Below, piece by piece: positions 25,995 through 34,727 of a stretch of DNA of 64,000 nucleotides. Below the pieces are notes generated by a model that did no database searches, was not told the origin of the DNA, and was given only the letters and a program-made list of their open reading frames with translations. Both the position numbers and the translations under genes were made by a program. The stretch lies in contig JAEWQP010000004.1 in the NCBI GenBank assembly GCA_023399155.1, positions 62,001 through 126,000 of the forward strand, in the 5' to 3' direction. The first letter of the stretch is position 1; each line of letters opens with the position of its first letter. This stretch comes from Verrucomicrobiota bacterium. GTDB taxonomy: Bacteria > Verrucomicrobiota > Verrucomicrobiia > Opitutales > Opitutaceae.

Positions 25995-27506
25995 ATGCGT
26001 GTTCGCTCCTGGATCGTCCTCGGTTTCCTTCTCTGCGCGCTGGTGCGTGTCGCCCCGGCGCGGACCTTCACGGTCGCCGTCTACAACGTCGAAAACCTCT
26101 TCGACGTCGATGGGGTGAGCCTCTTTGAGGATTATGCGCCTGACCGCTACGGTCCCCAGCAGCTCGCCCGCAAACTCGAGAACACCTCAAAGGTGCTCCA
26201 GCGATTCAACGGCGGCGACGGCCCGGACATCGTTCTCCTCTGTGAGATCGAGGCGGACCAGACGCCGGAAACGACCGTCGCGGACGTCGACGCCTTCCTG
26301 AAGAAGCACGCGCGTACCAAGGCGAGGACCTTGCTCACGGCCAAGGACCGCCTGACGCCTGAACTGGCGGGCATTCCCGCCCATGTGTGGCTGCTCAAAC
26401 AGCTGCGCGACGACCGGCTCTCGCCCTATCGTGTCGCGGTCGGTCGCTGGCGTGCGGATCCAACCGGACACGTCGTGGCGCAAACGAACGTCGTGCTCAC
26501 GCGTTTCCCGATCGTCGAGGAGCGCACGCACGACACGGACGGCGCGCGCGGCATCCTCGAGGTCGTCCTCGAGGTCGACGGGCACCGGCTGCACGTGTTC
26601 AACAATCACTGGAAGTCCGGTGCGAGCGATCCGGCCACCGAGCCCGTGCGACTGGGCAACGCCCGCGTGCTGCGCGAGCGCCTCGACGAGCTCCTCCACG
26701 CCGATCCGAACGTCGATGTGATCATCGGCGGCGACTTCAACTCGCAGTACAACCAGAAGCAGCGCTACCCGCAGATGCCGCGCACCGCGATCAACGACGT
26801 GCTCCGCTCGCAGGGCGATGAGCTCGCGCTGCTCCATCCCGGGGGGCCGGATCTCTATAACCTCTGGTTCGAGCTTCCGAACGAGCGCCGCGGCAGCGAC
26901 GTGTTCAAGGACGAGTGGGGCACGCTCATGCAGATCCTTGTCACACGCGGTCTCTACGATTTCAACGGTATCCAATATCTTGATAACACATTCGCCGTCG
27001 GCGCCTTCCCTGGGCTCAATGCCGACGAGCAGTCGCGCCGGCCGGTCCGCTGGAGGTTCGCCGGCGACGGTGGGGGTTTTTCCGATCATTTTCCCGTCTT
27101 CGCCATGTTCCGCACGGTCGAGGACGGACGCCGCGACGAATGGTCGCTGCCGACGAATCCCAGCCGGACGGCGACCGGGCCCGCGGAGGCCGTGCCGGCG
27201 CCCCTGCCGCTGGATTCGGCCGTCGACGTCGCCGCGCTGCCGCGCGATCGCGAGTTCCGCACCGCGGAAAACGCCGGCAGGCTCTTTCGCGTATCCGGCA
27301 AGGTGATATCGACGAAGCCGTTCCGACTCGCGGTGAACGGCTCGACCGGGGGCGAGATCGTCCTGTGGGTCCGCGACTCCGCGGTGCGCAGTGCGTTCTT
27401 TGGGCGCTACACGCCCGGCGACACGCTCACGGTGACCGGCGAACTCAGCCAGTACCGCGGAGAGTGGCAGATCGTGGTGCCTGACATCGCGATTCCCCGG
27501 AGCTGA
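25995..27506 (+). CDS. Secreted endonuclease/exonuclease/phosphatase-family protein
   Basis: A 503-residue exported hydrolase. Residues 1-23 form a signal peptide (WIVLGFLLCALVRVAPA). The EEP fold (about 25-375) shows the metal and catalytic set: N in AVYNVENLFD, E in LLCEIEAD, H in FNNHWKSG, D and N in IGGDFNSQ, and the terminal H in SDHFPVF. A separate C-terminal domain (about 410-503) looks like a small OB or lipocalin-like beta domain with no catalytic motif. Substrate may be extracellular DNA, RNA or a phosphoester; sequence cannot decide. It begins 31 bases after the glycosylase gene, so the two may be co-transcribed. Confidence 0.85.
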   Translation: MRVRSWIVLGFLLCALVRVAPARTFTVAVYNVENLFDVDGVSLFEDYAPDRYGPQQLARKLENTSKVLQRFNGGDGPDIVLLCEIEADQTPETTVADVDAFLKKHARTKARTLLTAKDRLTPELAGIPAHVWLLKQLRDDRLSPYRVAVGRWRADPTGHVVAQTNVVLTRFPIVEERTHDTDGARGILEVVLEVDGHRLHVFNNHWKSGASDPATEPVRLGNARVLRERLDELLHADPNVDVIIGGDFNSQYNQKQRYPQMPRTAINDVLRSQGDELALLHPGGPDLYNLWFELPNERRGSDVFKDEWGTLMQILVTRGLYDFNGIQYLDNTFAVGAFPGLNADEQSRRPVRWRFAGDGGGFSDHFPVFAMFRTVEDGRRDEWSLPTNPSRTATGPAEAVPAPLPLDSAVDVAALPRDREFRTAENAGRLFRVSGKVISTKPFRLAVNGSTGGEIVLWVRDSAVRSAFFGRYTPGDTLTVTGELSQYRGEWQIVVPDIAIPRS

Positions 27507-27517
27507 ACGCGCGGACC

Positions 27518-27551
27518 GGCGGCCCCCGGCCCGCCGGGGCCGGAGGCCGCC
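27518..27551. terminator. Hairpin between convergent genes
   Basis: GGCGGCCCCCGGCCC pairs with GGGGCCGGAGGCCGCC across a 3-base loop, about 15 bp with one mismatch, in the gap between the convergent EEP-family and cytochrome genes. No U-tract is present on either side, so it is a plausible but not classical terminator. Confidence 0.5.
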
Positions 27552-27577
27552 CCGCCCTTCGGGTGCGACGCTCGCGC

Positions 27578-28045
27578 TCAGGGCGCGGGCTGGCCGAGCG
27601 AGCGGATGTAGGCGGTCACGGCTTCCGCATCGGCGCGGCTCATGCGGTAGGGCGGCATCGGCGGCCGGGTGGGCGGCATGTTGTTGGGCCGTTCCCCGGT
27701 GGTGAGATAACGGACCATGGCTGCGTCATCCCAGCCCGGGGGCAATCCGGCGATTGCCGGGGCCGAGTTCGCCCAGGCCGGCATCGGCGCGGTGGGCGCG
27801 AACGGGATCGGGGAGCCGGTGAGGTGGCGGCCTTCAAGGAAGGAACCGTCGCGGGCGCGGGGCGAGTGGCAGTCGATGCAGAGCCCGACGCCATGGACGA
27901 GGTACTCGCCGCGCTTCACCTGGGCAGAATGGGGCCCGGGGGTGGGCGGCTTGCTGGAGCCAACGGAGTCCGCGAGCGCGACCAGCCCGCAGAGGGCGAG
28001 CGCGATGGCGGCTCCGGTCACGAGGAGGGATCGTGATGTATTCAT
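27578..28045 (-). CDS. Exported c-type cytochrome, small
   Basis: A 155-residue periplasmic electron carrier. A signal peptide (about 1-25, LLVTGAAIALALCGLVALA) is followed by one haem-binding CIDCH motif (C56, C59, H60) in RGEYLVHGVGLCIDCHSPR. The distal ligand is probably a Met in the Pro/Met-rich segment NNMPPTRPPMPPYRMS. The fold and the AVTAYIRSLG C-terminus are those of class I cytochrome c domains found in dehydrogenase or oxidase partners. No partner enzyme adjoins it. It lies downstream of the hybrid kinase gene on the same strand, 265 bases away, without evidence of linkage. Confidence 0.88.
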   Translation of the reverse strand: MNTSRSLLVTGAAIALALCGLVALADSVGSSKPPTPGPHSAQVKRGEYLVHGVGLCIDCHSPRARDGSFLEGRHLTGSPIPFAPTAPMPAWANSAPAIAGLPPGWDDAAMVRYLTTGERPNNMPPTRPPMPPYRMSRADAEAVTAYIRSLGQPAP

Positions 28046-28310
28046 AGGAGGGTGATGGATCGATGAAGGGACGAGTCTACCGTGTTGGTGGCTTCGCTGG
28101 ACAGTGACCGGACGGGTGGGGCCGTACGGACCAGACGGCCCGCACCGATCGCGGGATGGGGTGAAGGTCGCGCGGCGTGGATCGGACCGGTGCGGGCTCG
28201 GTGGACGCGAACCATGGCCGGAGCTGCGTGGCGATGGTGAGCCGGCGCCACGTGCATCCGGCCAGCCAATACGGTCATGCCGCGCGGCGCGGCGGCGCGT
28301 TGCCCAGCCG

Positions 28311-31300
28311 TCAGGAAGCGGAGGTCTTCAGCGGCTCCGCAGCTCCATCGGGAGCCTCGAACCGGGCGGAATCATCGTGGCCCGTGGCCTTCGACTCGGC
28401 TGCGCGACGCAGGGCCGCAGCCAGTGCCTCGGGTCGCGTCGGTTTGCTCAGGTAGTCGTTCATGCCGGCCTCGATGCATTTGTCTCGATCGCCTTGCATG
28501 GCATTTGCAGTCATGGCGATGATCCGCACCTCGTGGCGCCTTGGATGCTCGCCGAGCCGGCGGGTCGTGTCGTAGCCGTCGAGTTCCGGCATCTGGCAAT
28601 CCATGAAAATGACATCGTACGGCACGCGTTCGAAGGCCTCGAGCACTTCGATGCCGTTGCAGGCCAGGTCGGCCTCGTAGCCGAGTTTTCTGAGCTGCAT
28701 GCGGGTGAGCCGCTGGTTCACCGGGTTGTCCTCCGCCACCAGCACCCGCAGGGGCGGCATCGGTTCGGATGGCGCGGGATGCCGGTGCGCAGCGGGCTCA
28801 ACCGCCTTGTCGCCGCCGCGAGCTCGCTGGATGCTCTGCAGCAGGTCACGCTGTCGGATCGGTTTTGGCATCGAGGCCGCGACCCCCATCTTCGCGAGAG
28901 CACTCGGGTTGAAGCGTCGGTCGACCGAGGTGAGCAGGACGAGCGGCACCTTCGCAAAGCGCGTGTCGCCGCGGATCGCGCGGGCGAGGGCGATGCCGTC
29001 GCGGCCGGGCATGTGCAGGTCGAGCAGGGCCAGCCCGTACGGGTCCCCGATCTGTTCGGCACCATTGAGCTTGAGAAGGGCCTCCTCTGCGCTTGCGGCG
29101 AGGTCGAGTCGCACGCCGTACGGCTCGAGGTAGTGCTGAAGCACGGAGCGACTCACCTCGCTATCGTCCACCCCGAGCACGCGCAGGCCCTGCAGCGATT
29201 CGGGAGCCGTCTCGTGAGGCGTCTCGCTCGCCCGGGCGAACTCGACGACGAACCAGAACGTCGAGCCCTCGCCGGGGGCGCTCCGCACGCCGATCGTCCC
29301 GCCCATCTGGTCGACGATCTGCCGGCAGATGGCGAGTCCCAGGCCGGTGCCGCCGTACTTCCGCGTCGTCGAGGTGTCCGCCTGGCTGAAGGCGGCGAAG
29401 AGCTTCTGCTGCTCCGTGGGCGTCATCCCGATGCCGGTATCTCTGATTTCGATACGAAGAGTGACGCTCGAGGCGGTGGCGCGCTCCTGGCTGACGATCA
29501 CGGAGACGTGGCCGGTCTCGGTGAACTTGATCGCGTTGCCCACGAGGTTGAGGAGAACCTGGCGGAGACGGCTGGGATCGCCCCGCAGACGCTGCGGCAG
29601 CGAAGCCGGCACGATGGCGGCGAGTTCGAGGCGCTTCGCGGCCGCACGGGCGGCGAGTATGTCGAGCGAGCCGTCGACCGTTTCCGCGAGGTCGAAGTCG
29701 ACGGTCTCGAACTGGAGCTTGCCGGCCTCGATCTTGGAGAAGTCCAGGATGTCGTTGAGGACGGTGAGCAGGGCCTCGGCGCTGTTGCGGATGGTGAGGG
29801 CGAAATCGCGCTGGTCGTGATCCAGGCTCGTGTCCAGGAGCAGATTGCTCATGCCGATCACGCCGTTCATGGGCGTGCGGATTTCATGGCTCATGTTCGC
29901 GAGGAACGCGCTCTTCGCCTTGGTGTTCGCCTCGGCGGCGTCGCGGGCGCGCTCGAGTTCCTCCTCCACCCGCTTGCGCTCGGTGATGTCGCGGGCCACG
30001 CACAGCACGCCCGTGACGCGTTCGTCTTCGGCGAGGAAGCGCGCGGCCACCTCGACCCACACGGCCCGGCCGTCCTTGCGGCGAAACTGTGTCTGGAACG
30101 GCTGGATCTCCCCGCCCGGCTGCGCCTGTTCCATGGCCTGATGCACACGCGAATGCTCGGCCTCCGGGATCAGGTCGAAAACGGTCAGCCCGGCGAATTC
30201 CTCCGCCGCATAGCCGGTGATCGCCTCGCCCGCGGGATTCGCGAGCGTGAAGCGGCCGGCGAGATCGTGCATGAAGATGAAGTCGCTCGCCTTCTCGATG
30301 ATGTTGCGCTGGCGATCCTCCAGGCGCGCCTCCTTGATCAACTGCTCCCGGATCTGGCCTGTCTGGTGCTGGACGCGGCGGCGCAGAGAATAGCCCCACG
30401 CCGAGGCCAGGCCCACCACCACCGCCAGACCGCCGGCGAGCCATTTGGCGTGGGTCACGGTGAACCATGAAGGTTGATCCAGCACTTCGATGTCCGCGTG
30501 CGAGCGAAGCTGCAGGCTGAAACGATCCACGCGATGACGCTCATCGTAGACGACACGGTAGACACCCGTGAGACGCACGCGTGAACCGGTGCGCGGGAGA
30601 GGTTCGCCCGACGATGCGCTCGTCTCCTCGAGCAGTGCCTCGAACGTCGTGCCGCCGTGGGTCAGGTTGATGATCAACGTGCGATCCGCACGCGTCGCAC
30701 CAAGCACCAGGCCCGCGACGCGCACCAGCGTGCCATCGAGATCCTCGGGGAGCAGCTCGGCGGGATCCAGCTCGATCACGGGCGGCGGTGCTGCCGGGCC
30801 GACGGCGCGATAGACAGCCTCGCGCAGCACGGTGCGCGGGCCGTCGAAGCCCGGAAGCCCCGCGACCTCGACCTCCGTTCCGATCTCGAGCGGCGTGCGG
30901 GCTCTTGTGTAGGCGACGATCCCGCCGGAGCCGTCGTTCACCACGATTTCTCGCCCCGGCGCCTGCCAGAGCAGCGGGCCGCGAACCCGGATGCGCTGGC
31001 CCATCGAGACGCGTCCGCGAAACTGCCGCAACGTGCCGATCTCGCGCAACTCGACCGCGAACGGTTCGCGCGGCGCGGGCTCGGCCTCATACACCTCGCT
31101 CGCGTCGTTGAGCCAGATGCGCACCCCGGTGAGCTGCCGTCGCTCGTTGGCTTCTGCCGCACAGATGCCGGACATTTCCACCAGGGCGCCCACGAAACGA
31201 TCGAGCGCGGGATCGTGCGGCAGGTAGGCCTGGAACTCGCCGCCCGACGTGAAGGCTTCGAGCACGCTCCACGTGCCATCGCGGCTCACGGATCGCACGT

Positions 31301-33617
31301 AGCCCGTCAGTTGGACGCGTTGAGCCTCCTCCACGCCCGTGAGCGCCTGCTCCAGGGTCACCCGCGGTGCAGGCGCGAGGTCGGCGCTGCCATTGAGCCG
31401 CACGATCTCAGGCACGACGACCGGGGCGAAGGCTCCGAAACGAACTTGTCCATGGATCTCCACCAGGGCTCCCTTGGGAGCCGGAACGGCGGTGAGGTCC
31501 GTCCTTAAAACCTCGATACCGCCGGAAGCGTCGCGTACGAAGAAGGATGGATGCGCGGGGTTTGACCATGTGACCACGCCATTGAGCCGGACGCGCGGGC
31601 CCTCGTCGACCTCGGCGCGCGAGAGCCGTATCACCTGGTCCGCAAGGCGGTAGATGAGGGCGGACTGCGATGCATCGCTCGCCTGGCTCGGGCGTCCCTC
31701 GGCGGCCCGGATGAGGGGACGGGCAAGCGTCCAGTCGGCACCATCGCGGACCGGGTAGCCGCGGATCTCGACGCTCCTGCCGTTCTCGATGTCCCGGAAC
31801 TGCTTTGTCGCGAGTCGGAGCTGGCCGGAGGCATCCCTCACGATCACCTTGCCGCTACGCGTATCCAAGGAATGGATCACGCCGGCTGCCTTGACCATGC
31901 GGTCCCCGGGCGCCTCGGCGAGTTGCTCGATCGGGATCGCATCCATGTTGAACGCGGGGTCGGCCTCAAGGCGGCCCGAGGAACGGACCGTACCCATCCG
32001 GCCGATCCAGAGGTCCACCGTCTTGAGCCGGCTCTCCATGTCGCGCAGGATGGCGACGCCCTCCACCGTGATCAGGTGGCCGGTGAGGTCGAGGAACGCG
32101 TCGTTGCTGGTGAGACGCGCCCGTGCCTCCACGCGGTGGCCGTCCACGAGCAGGGTGAGGCCGATGTGGGAGGGATCGATCTCCTCCTGCCGCTCCACCA
32201 GGCCGGTCACCCGGACGGTGCGCGCATCGTAGTCGCCGATCCGGGCGAAATCCCGGGTGAGATCGACCGGCTCGATCGGCTCGTAGGCCGATACCGTCGT
32301 GACGCGCTGCACCGAGCTCATCGCCATCGTTTCCGAGGGACGGATCAGGCCCTCGATTGTGACAACCTGTCCGGTCGAGAGCGCGATATCCCTGCGATCG
32401 ACATTGAGGAATCCCACGGCGCCGGCGTTCTCGTACCAGAGGAGGCTCCATTCCGCATCGAAATAGGTAATGTGCAGCTGGATACTGAACCGGTGCAGCA
32501 TTTCCTTGTGGATGGCGTCCACGCTGTAGTAGGCCGCCATGGTATCCAGAAGGGGCAGATCCTCCGGCCGGACGGTTGTCTGCCGTGGTGAACGCGCGGT
32601 TTCCTTCTCCGCGAGCGTGCGCACCATGGCGCGCTCCAGGGTCCAGTGGCCGCGGGCCCAGACCGGGTGGCCGGAGACCTCCACCGTGCTCCCGCTCTCG
32701 ATACCCAGGCGTTGTGCCGTGGCGACACGGATCCCGGGCCCCGGGGGATCACTGAGCATGAAGCCCAGGCCCGGCATGACTTCGGAAGCCTGGCCCCGCA
32801 TGCGCAACGGCTGCGCTGCAGGCGCCGTCTCGACGCTGCTCGAAAGGGTGACTGGTCGCGTGAAGCGGTCGTGGTCCGCGATGGGGCGATGCGAGCGAAT
32901 CTGGTCGGGGCGACCGATCCAGAACTGGGCGAGCACCGGGGATTGGGGATCGGTCTCGAGGCTGAAGACGCCGTCAGCCGTGATGATGCGTCCGGTCAGG
33001 TGGGGAACGGGTTCCTCGCGATTGACCAGAAGACGTCCGAGCAGGGCCCGTCCCTCCACGATGAGGCGCAGTTCCTGGTGGGTGGGATCGGTATCGGTCT
33101 GCGCCTCGACCAGCGCCTCGATTTGAACCAGGCTGTTATTGACGCGGGCCGTATCGCCCGGGTCATCAAAGACAGTCACGGCGGAGAACGGCTGCGCCTT
33201 CGCCAGCACGCTCACGGCAAAGTCCGACAGTTTGAAGCCGGATTGGGGGACGTAGCTTCCCTCGATGCGGATCAGGTCGCCGGTGCGTATGTCGGGAATC
33301 GCGTTGCCTAATGGGACGTACGAGGCTCCGCCAGCATCCGAGCCCCAGAGGATCTTCCAGTGCGGATCGAAGTAGGTCACCTGCAGATCGATCTGCACCG
33401 CGACGGACTCCTGACCCGCTCCCCCAGGCAGTTCGTTGATCTGCCGTAGCGTGCGGAGGATCGGCGACTTGGCCTGAGCGGCCGCGGAAGGTGAGACGGC
33501 GGGGGTCTGACCGGACGCGAGGGACGTGATCGCGCATGCCCAAGCCAAAATGACCACGGGCCACGGAATCCTTCGGGTAATGAGTCGGATGGAGTGGTGT
33601 GGGAGGACGACGATCAA
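28311..33617 (-). CDS. Giant hybrid sensor histidine kinase with periplasmic OB-like repeats
   Basis: A 1768-residue membrane kinase. A signal sequence (about 18-36) is followed by about 1000 periplasmic residues. Two homologous modules of about 280 residues (55-335 and 355-640) share the pairs VTYFDPHWKILWG / ITYFDAEWSLLWY, LTGRIITADGV / LTGHLITVEGV and VSGHPVWARGHWTL / IRGYPVRDGADWTL. Several OB-like strands repeat to about 1045 (VRLNGVV, VQLTGYV, IRVRGPL, VRVAGLV). One membrane helix lies at about 1058-1076. A PAS domain (about 1100-1220), HisKA with phospho-acceptor His in FLANMSHEIRTPMNG (about 1240), HATPase (to about 1465) and two receiver domains (about 1475-1595 and 1622-1740, the latter with MDCQMPELDG) follow. 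The start is TTG. No separate response regulator is adjacent. The ligand is unknown. Confidence 0.9.
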   Translation of the reverse strand: MIVVLPHHSIRLITRRIPWPVVILAWACAITSLASGQTPAVSPSAAAQAKSPILRTLRQINELPGGAGQESVAVQIDLQVTYFDPHWKILWGSDAGGASYVPLGNAIPDIRTGDLIRIEGSYVPQSGFKLSDFAVSVLAKAQPFSAVTVFDDPGDTARVNNSLVQIEALVEAQTDTDPTHQELRLIVEGRALLGRLLVNREEPVPHLTGRIITADGVFSLETDPQSPVLAQFWIGRPDQIRSHRPIADHDRFTRPVTLSSSVETAPAAQPLRMRGQASEVMPGLGFMLSDPPGPGIRVATAQRLGIESGSTVEVSGHPVWARGHWTLERAMVRTLAEKETARSPRQTTVRPEDLPLLDTMAAYYSVDAIHKEMLHRFSIQLHITYFDAEWSLLWYENAGAVGFLNVDRRDIALSTGQVVTIEGLIRPSETMAMSSVQRVTTVSAYEPIEPVDLTRDFARIGDYDARTVRVTGLVERQEEIDPSHIGLTLLVDGHRVEARARLTSNDAFLDLTGHLITVEGVAILRDMESRLKTVDLWIGRMGTVRSSGRLEADPAFNMDAIPIEQLAEAPGDRMVKAAGVIHSLDTRSGKVIVRDASGQLRLATKQFRDIENGRSVEIRGYPVRDGADWTLARPLIRAAEGRPSQASDASQSALIYRLADQVIRLSRAEVDEGPRVRLNGVVTWSNPAHPSFFVRDASGGIEVLRTDLTAVPAPKGALVEIHGQVRFGAFAPVVVPEIVRLNGSADLAPAPRVTLEQALTGVEEAQRVQLTGYVRSVSRDGTWSVLEAFTSGGEFQAYLPHDPALDRFVGALVEMSGICAAEANERRQLTGVRIWLNDASEVYEAEPAPREPFAVELREIGTLRQFRGRVSMGQRIRVRGPLLWQAPGREIVVNDGSGGIVAYTRARTPLEIGTEVEVAGLPGFDGPRTVLREAVYRAVGPAAPPPVIELDPAELLPEDLDGTLVRVAGLVLGATRADRTLIINLTHGGTTFEALLEETSASSGEPLPRTGSRVRLTGVYRVVYDERHRVDRFSLQLRSHADIEVLDQPSWFTVTHAKWLAGGLAVVVGLASAWGYSLRRRVQHQTGQIREQLIKEARLEDRQRNIIEKASDFIFMHDLAGRFTLANPAGEAITGYAAEEFAGLTVFDLIPEAEHSRVHQAMEQAQPGGEIQPFQTQFRRKDGRAVWVEVAARFLAEDERVTGVLCVARDITERKRVEEELERARDAAEANTKAKSAFLANMSHEIRTPMNGVIGMSNLLLDTSLDHDQRDFALTIRNSAEALLTVLNDILDFSKIEAGKLQFETVDFDLAETVDGSLDILAARAAAKRLELAAIVPASLPQRLRGDPSRLRQVLLNLVGNAIKFTETGHVSVIVSQERATASSVTLRIEIRDTGIGMTPTEQQKLFAAFSQADTSTTRKYGGTGLGLAICRQIVDQMGGTIGVRSAPGEGSTFWFVVEFARASETPHETAPESLQGLRVLGVDDSEVSRSVLQHYLEPYGVRLDLAASAEEALLKLNGAEQIGDPYGLALLDLHMPGRDGIALARAIRGDTRFAKVPLVLLTSVDRRFNPSALAKMGVAASMPKPIRQRDLLQSIQRARGGDKAVEPAAHRHPAPSEPMPPLRVLVAEDNPVNQRLTRMQLRKLGYEADLACNGIEVLEAFERVPYDVIFMDCQMPELDGYDTTRRLGEHPRRHEVRIIAMTANAMQGDRDKCIEAGMNDYLSKPTRPEALAAALRRAAESKATGHDDSARFEAPDGAAEPLKTSAS

Positions 33618-33934
33618 GTGAGGAGAGCGGGGGCGCTTGATAATCTTTTTATCGGATCATGCGGACCGCGCTGGAATACATCCGCACGCGTCGGCTGTCG
33701 GGTGAACACCCGAGCGTGTCCCGCGTGGAATCGCCACCCAGGCGCGAGGCGGGCTCCCAGCCCGCGAACGGGCCCGGGCGCGTGGATTCCGCGGGCTTGC
33801 GTGCCCTACACCGCAAGCTTGGCCGCTGCAGGGGCTTCAACCATCTCCGCGCGGCTCCGACCTGCGGAGACGGCAAAGGGCCGGATGGGGATCCCGGCAG
33901 CGACTACGGCACTCGTGGAACAGCCCGAGGGCGC
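33618..33934. other. Upstream region of the hybrid kinase
   Basis: 317 bases between the lipoprotein gene and the kinase gene (both minus). It should hold the kinase promoter. It contains GC-rich inverted words around 33748-33800 but no gene, repeat family or RNA that I can support. Confidence 0.3.
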
Positions 33935-34402
33935 TCAGTTCACCTTCCGCGACCCCAGGGTCTCGTGCCGCCACTCGACGAGCGTGCCGTCGCGCAGGAT
34001 CAGCGTGCTCTCGGTCGTCGCATAGAGGGTTTCCACGGAGTAAACCGGCTCCGTGATCGTTTCCATCTGCCCGGTAAGCGGGTTTTCGCGTGAGTAGCTC
34101 GTCGACCCGGTGGGGATGTGCCGCGATCCGCTCGGATAGACGGACCTGTAGAGCCAGGCCTCCCCCGGCCCGGCCGGAGCTTCGAGGACGGTGATCCGGT
34201 CGGGTTCGCCGAGCAGTGCGCGCACACCCTCCGCGCTCATGCCCTTCTCCAACTTCTTCATGGCGCTGCGGCGGTCCTGGCCGGCAGGTTTGCCGGACGG
34301 GGCGGAACGGCCCTGGCCTTCGCCGCCTCCGGAAGGCGCCGAGCACGCGCCTGCGAGCAGCGCGGCGAGGGAAATGATCGAGCAGTAGAGGAGTGATTTC
34401 AT
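33935..34402 (-). CDS. Small lipoprotein with BamE/SmpA-like domain
   Basis: A 155-residue envelope protein. The N-terminus MKSLLYCSIISLAALLAGAC is a lipoprotein-type signal ending at a cysteine in LLAGAC; the -3 Ala departs from the usual Leu/Val/Ile, so lipidation is likely but not certain. After a Gly/Ser/Pro-rich linker, KLEKGMSAEGVRALLGEPDR (about 50-70) is the core of the BamE/SmpA/OmlA fold, and the following strands (GEAWLYRS, TLILRDGTLVEWR) complete it. BamE proteins belong to the outer-membrane protein assembly machine, but many single-domain relatives have other roles. The frame extends upstream to 34486; the start at 34402 is chosen because the signal peptide begins there. Confidence 0.75.
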   Translation of the reverse strand: MKSLLYCSIISLAALLAGACSAPSGGGEGQGRSAPSGKPAGQDRRSAMKKLEKGMSAEGVRALLGEPDRITVLEAPAGPGEAWLYRSVYPSGSRHIPTGSTSYSRENPLTGQMETITEPVYSVETLYATTESTLILRDGTLVEWRHETLGSRKVN

Positions 34403-34666
34403 GGGGAGGGAATCGTGAATGCGGTGCCATGAAAGCACGGCATGGCATCGAAAGTCGATAGGCGAGTGGACGGTCGCCAGCGGCAAATCGTGTTTGTGAG
34501 ATCATCAGGACCGTTCTGGTCCTGAACGGCGGTCCGTGCATCGGAGGTCCGGCCGCGGCGAAACCCCGGCCCGCGTTGGAGAACGCTATGTTCCCCAGAG
34601 GGCGATCTGAAGAAGAAGGGTCCATGCAGTATCGCACGGCCCGTCCCTCGCGCCGGTCCCAGACGA

Positions 34667-34697
34667 CGAGAGCCGCCCGGTCGTCGGGCGGCTCTCG
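34667..34697 (-). terminator. Hairpin downstream of transketolase
   Basis: A perfect 13-bp stem (CGAGAGCCGCCCG and its complement) with a 5-base loop begins about 30 bases past the tkt stop. No U-tract follows on the minus strand, so it is either a weak intrinsic terminator or an mRNA-end stabiliser. The rest of the 34403-34727 gap holds nothing I can support. Confidence 0.6.
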
Positions 34698-34727
34698 GAA
34701 GTCCTTTCGCGGATGGCGTCCGTTGAC

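Noticed and set aside
25995..27506. EEP-family protein as a defence nuclease
   Set aside because: It has a clear signal peptide and a C-terminal beta domain, which fits a secreted nutrient-scavenging or remodelling enzyme.
28046..28310. Cytochrome c and hybrid kinase as one redox-sensing operon
   Set aside because: The 265-base gap has no shared features, and the kinase has no haem or redox motif visible. Co-direction alone is not enough.
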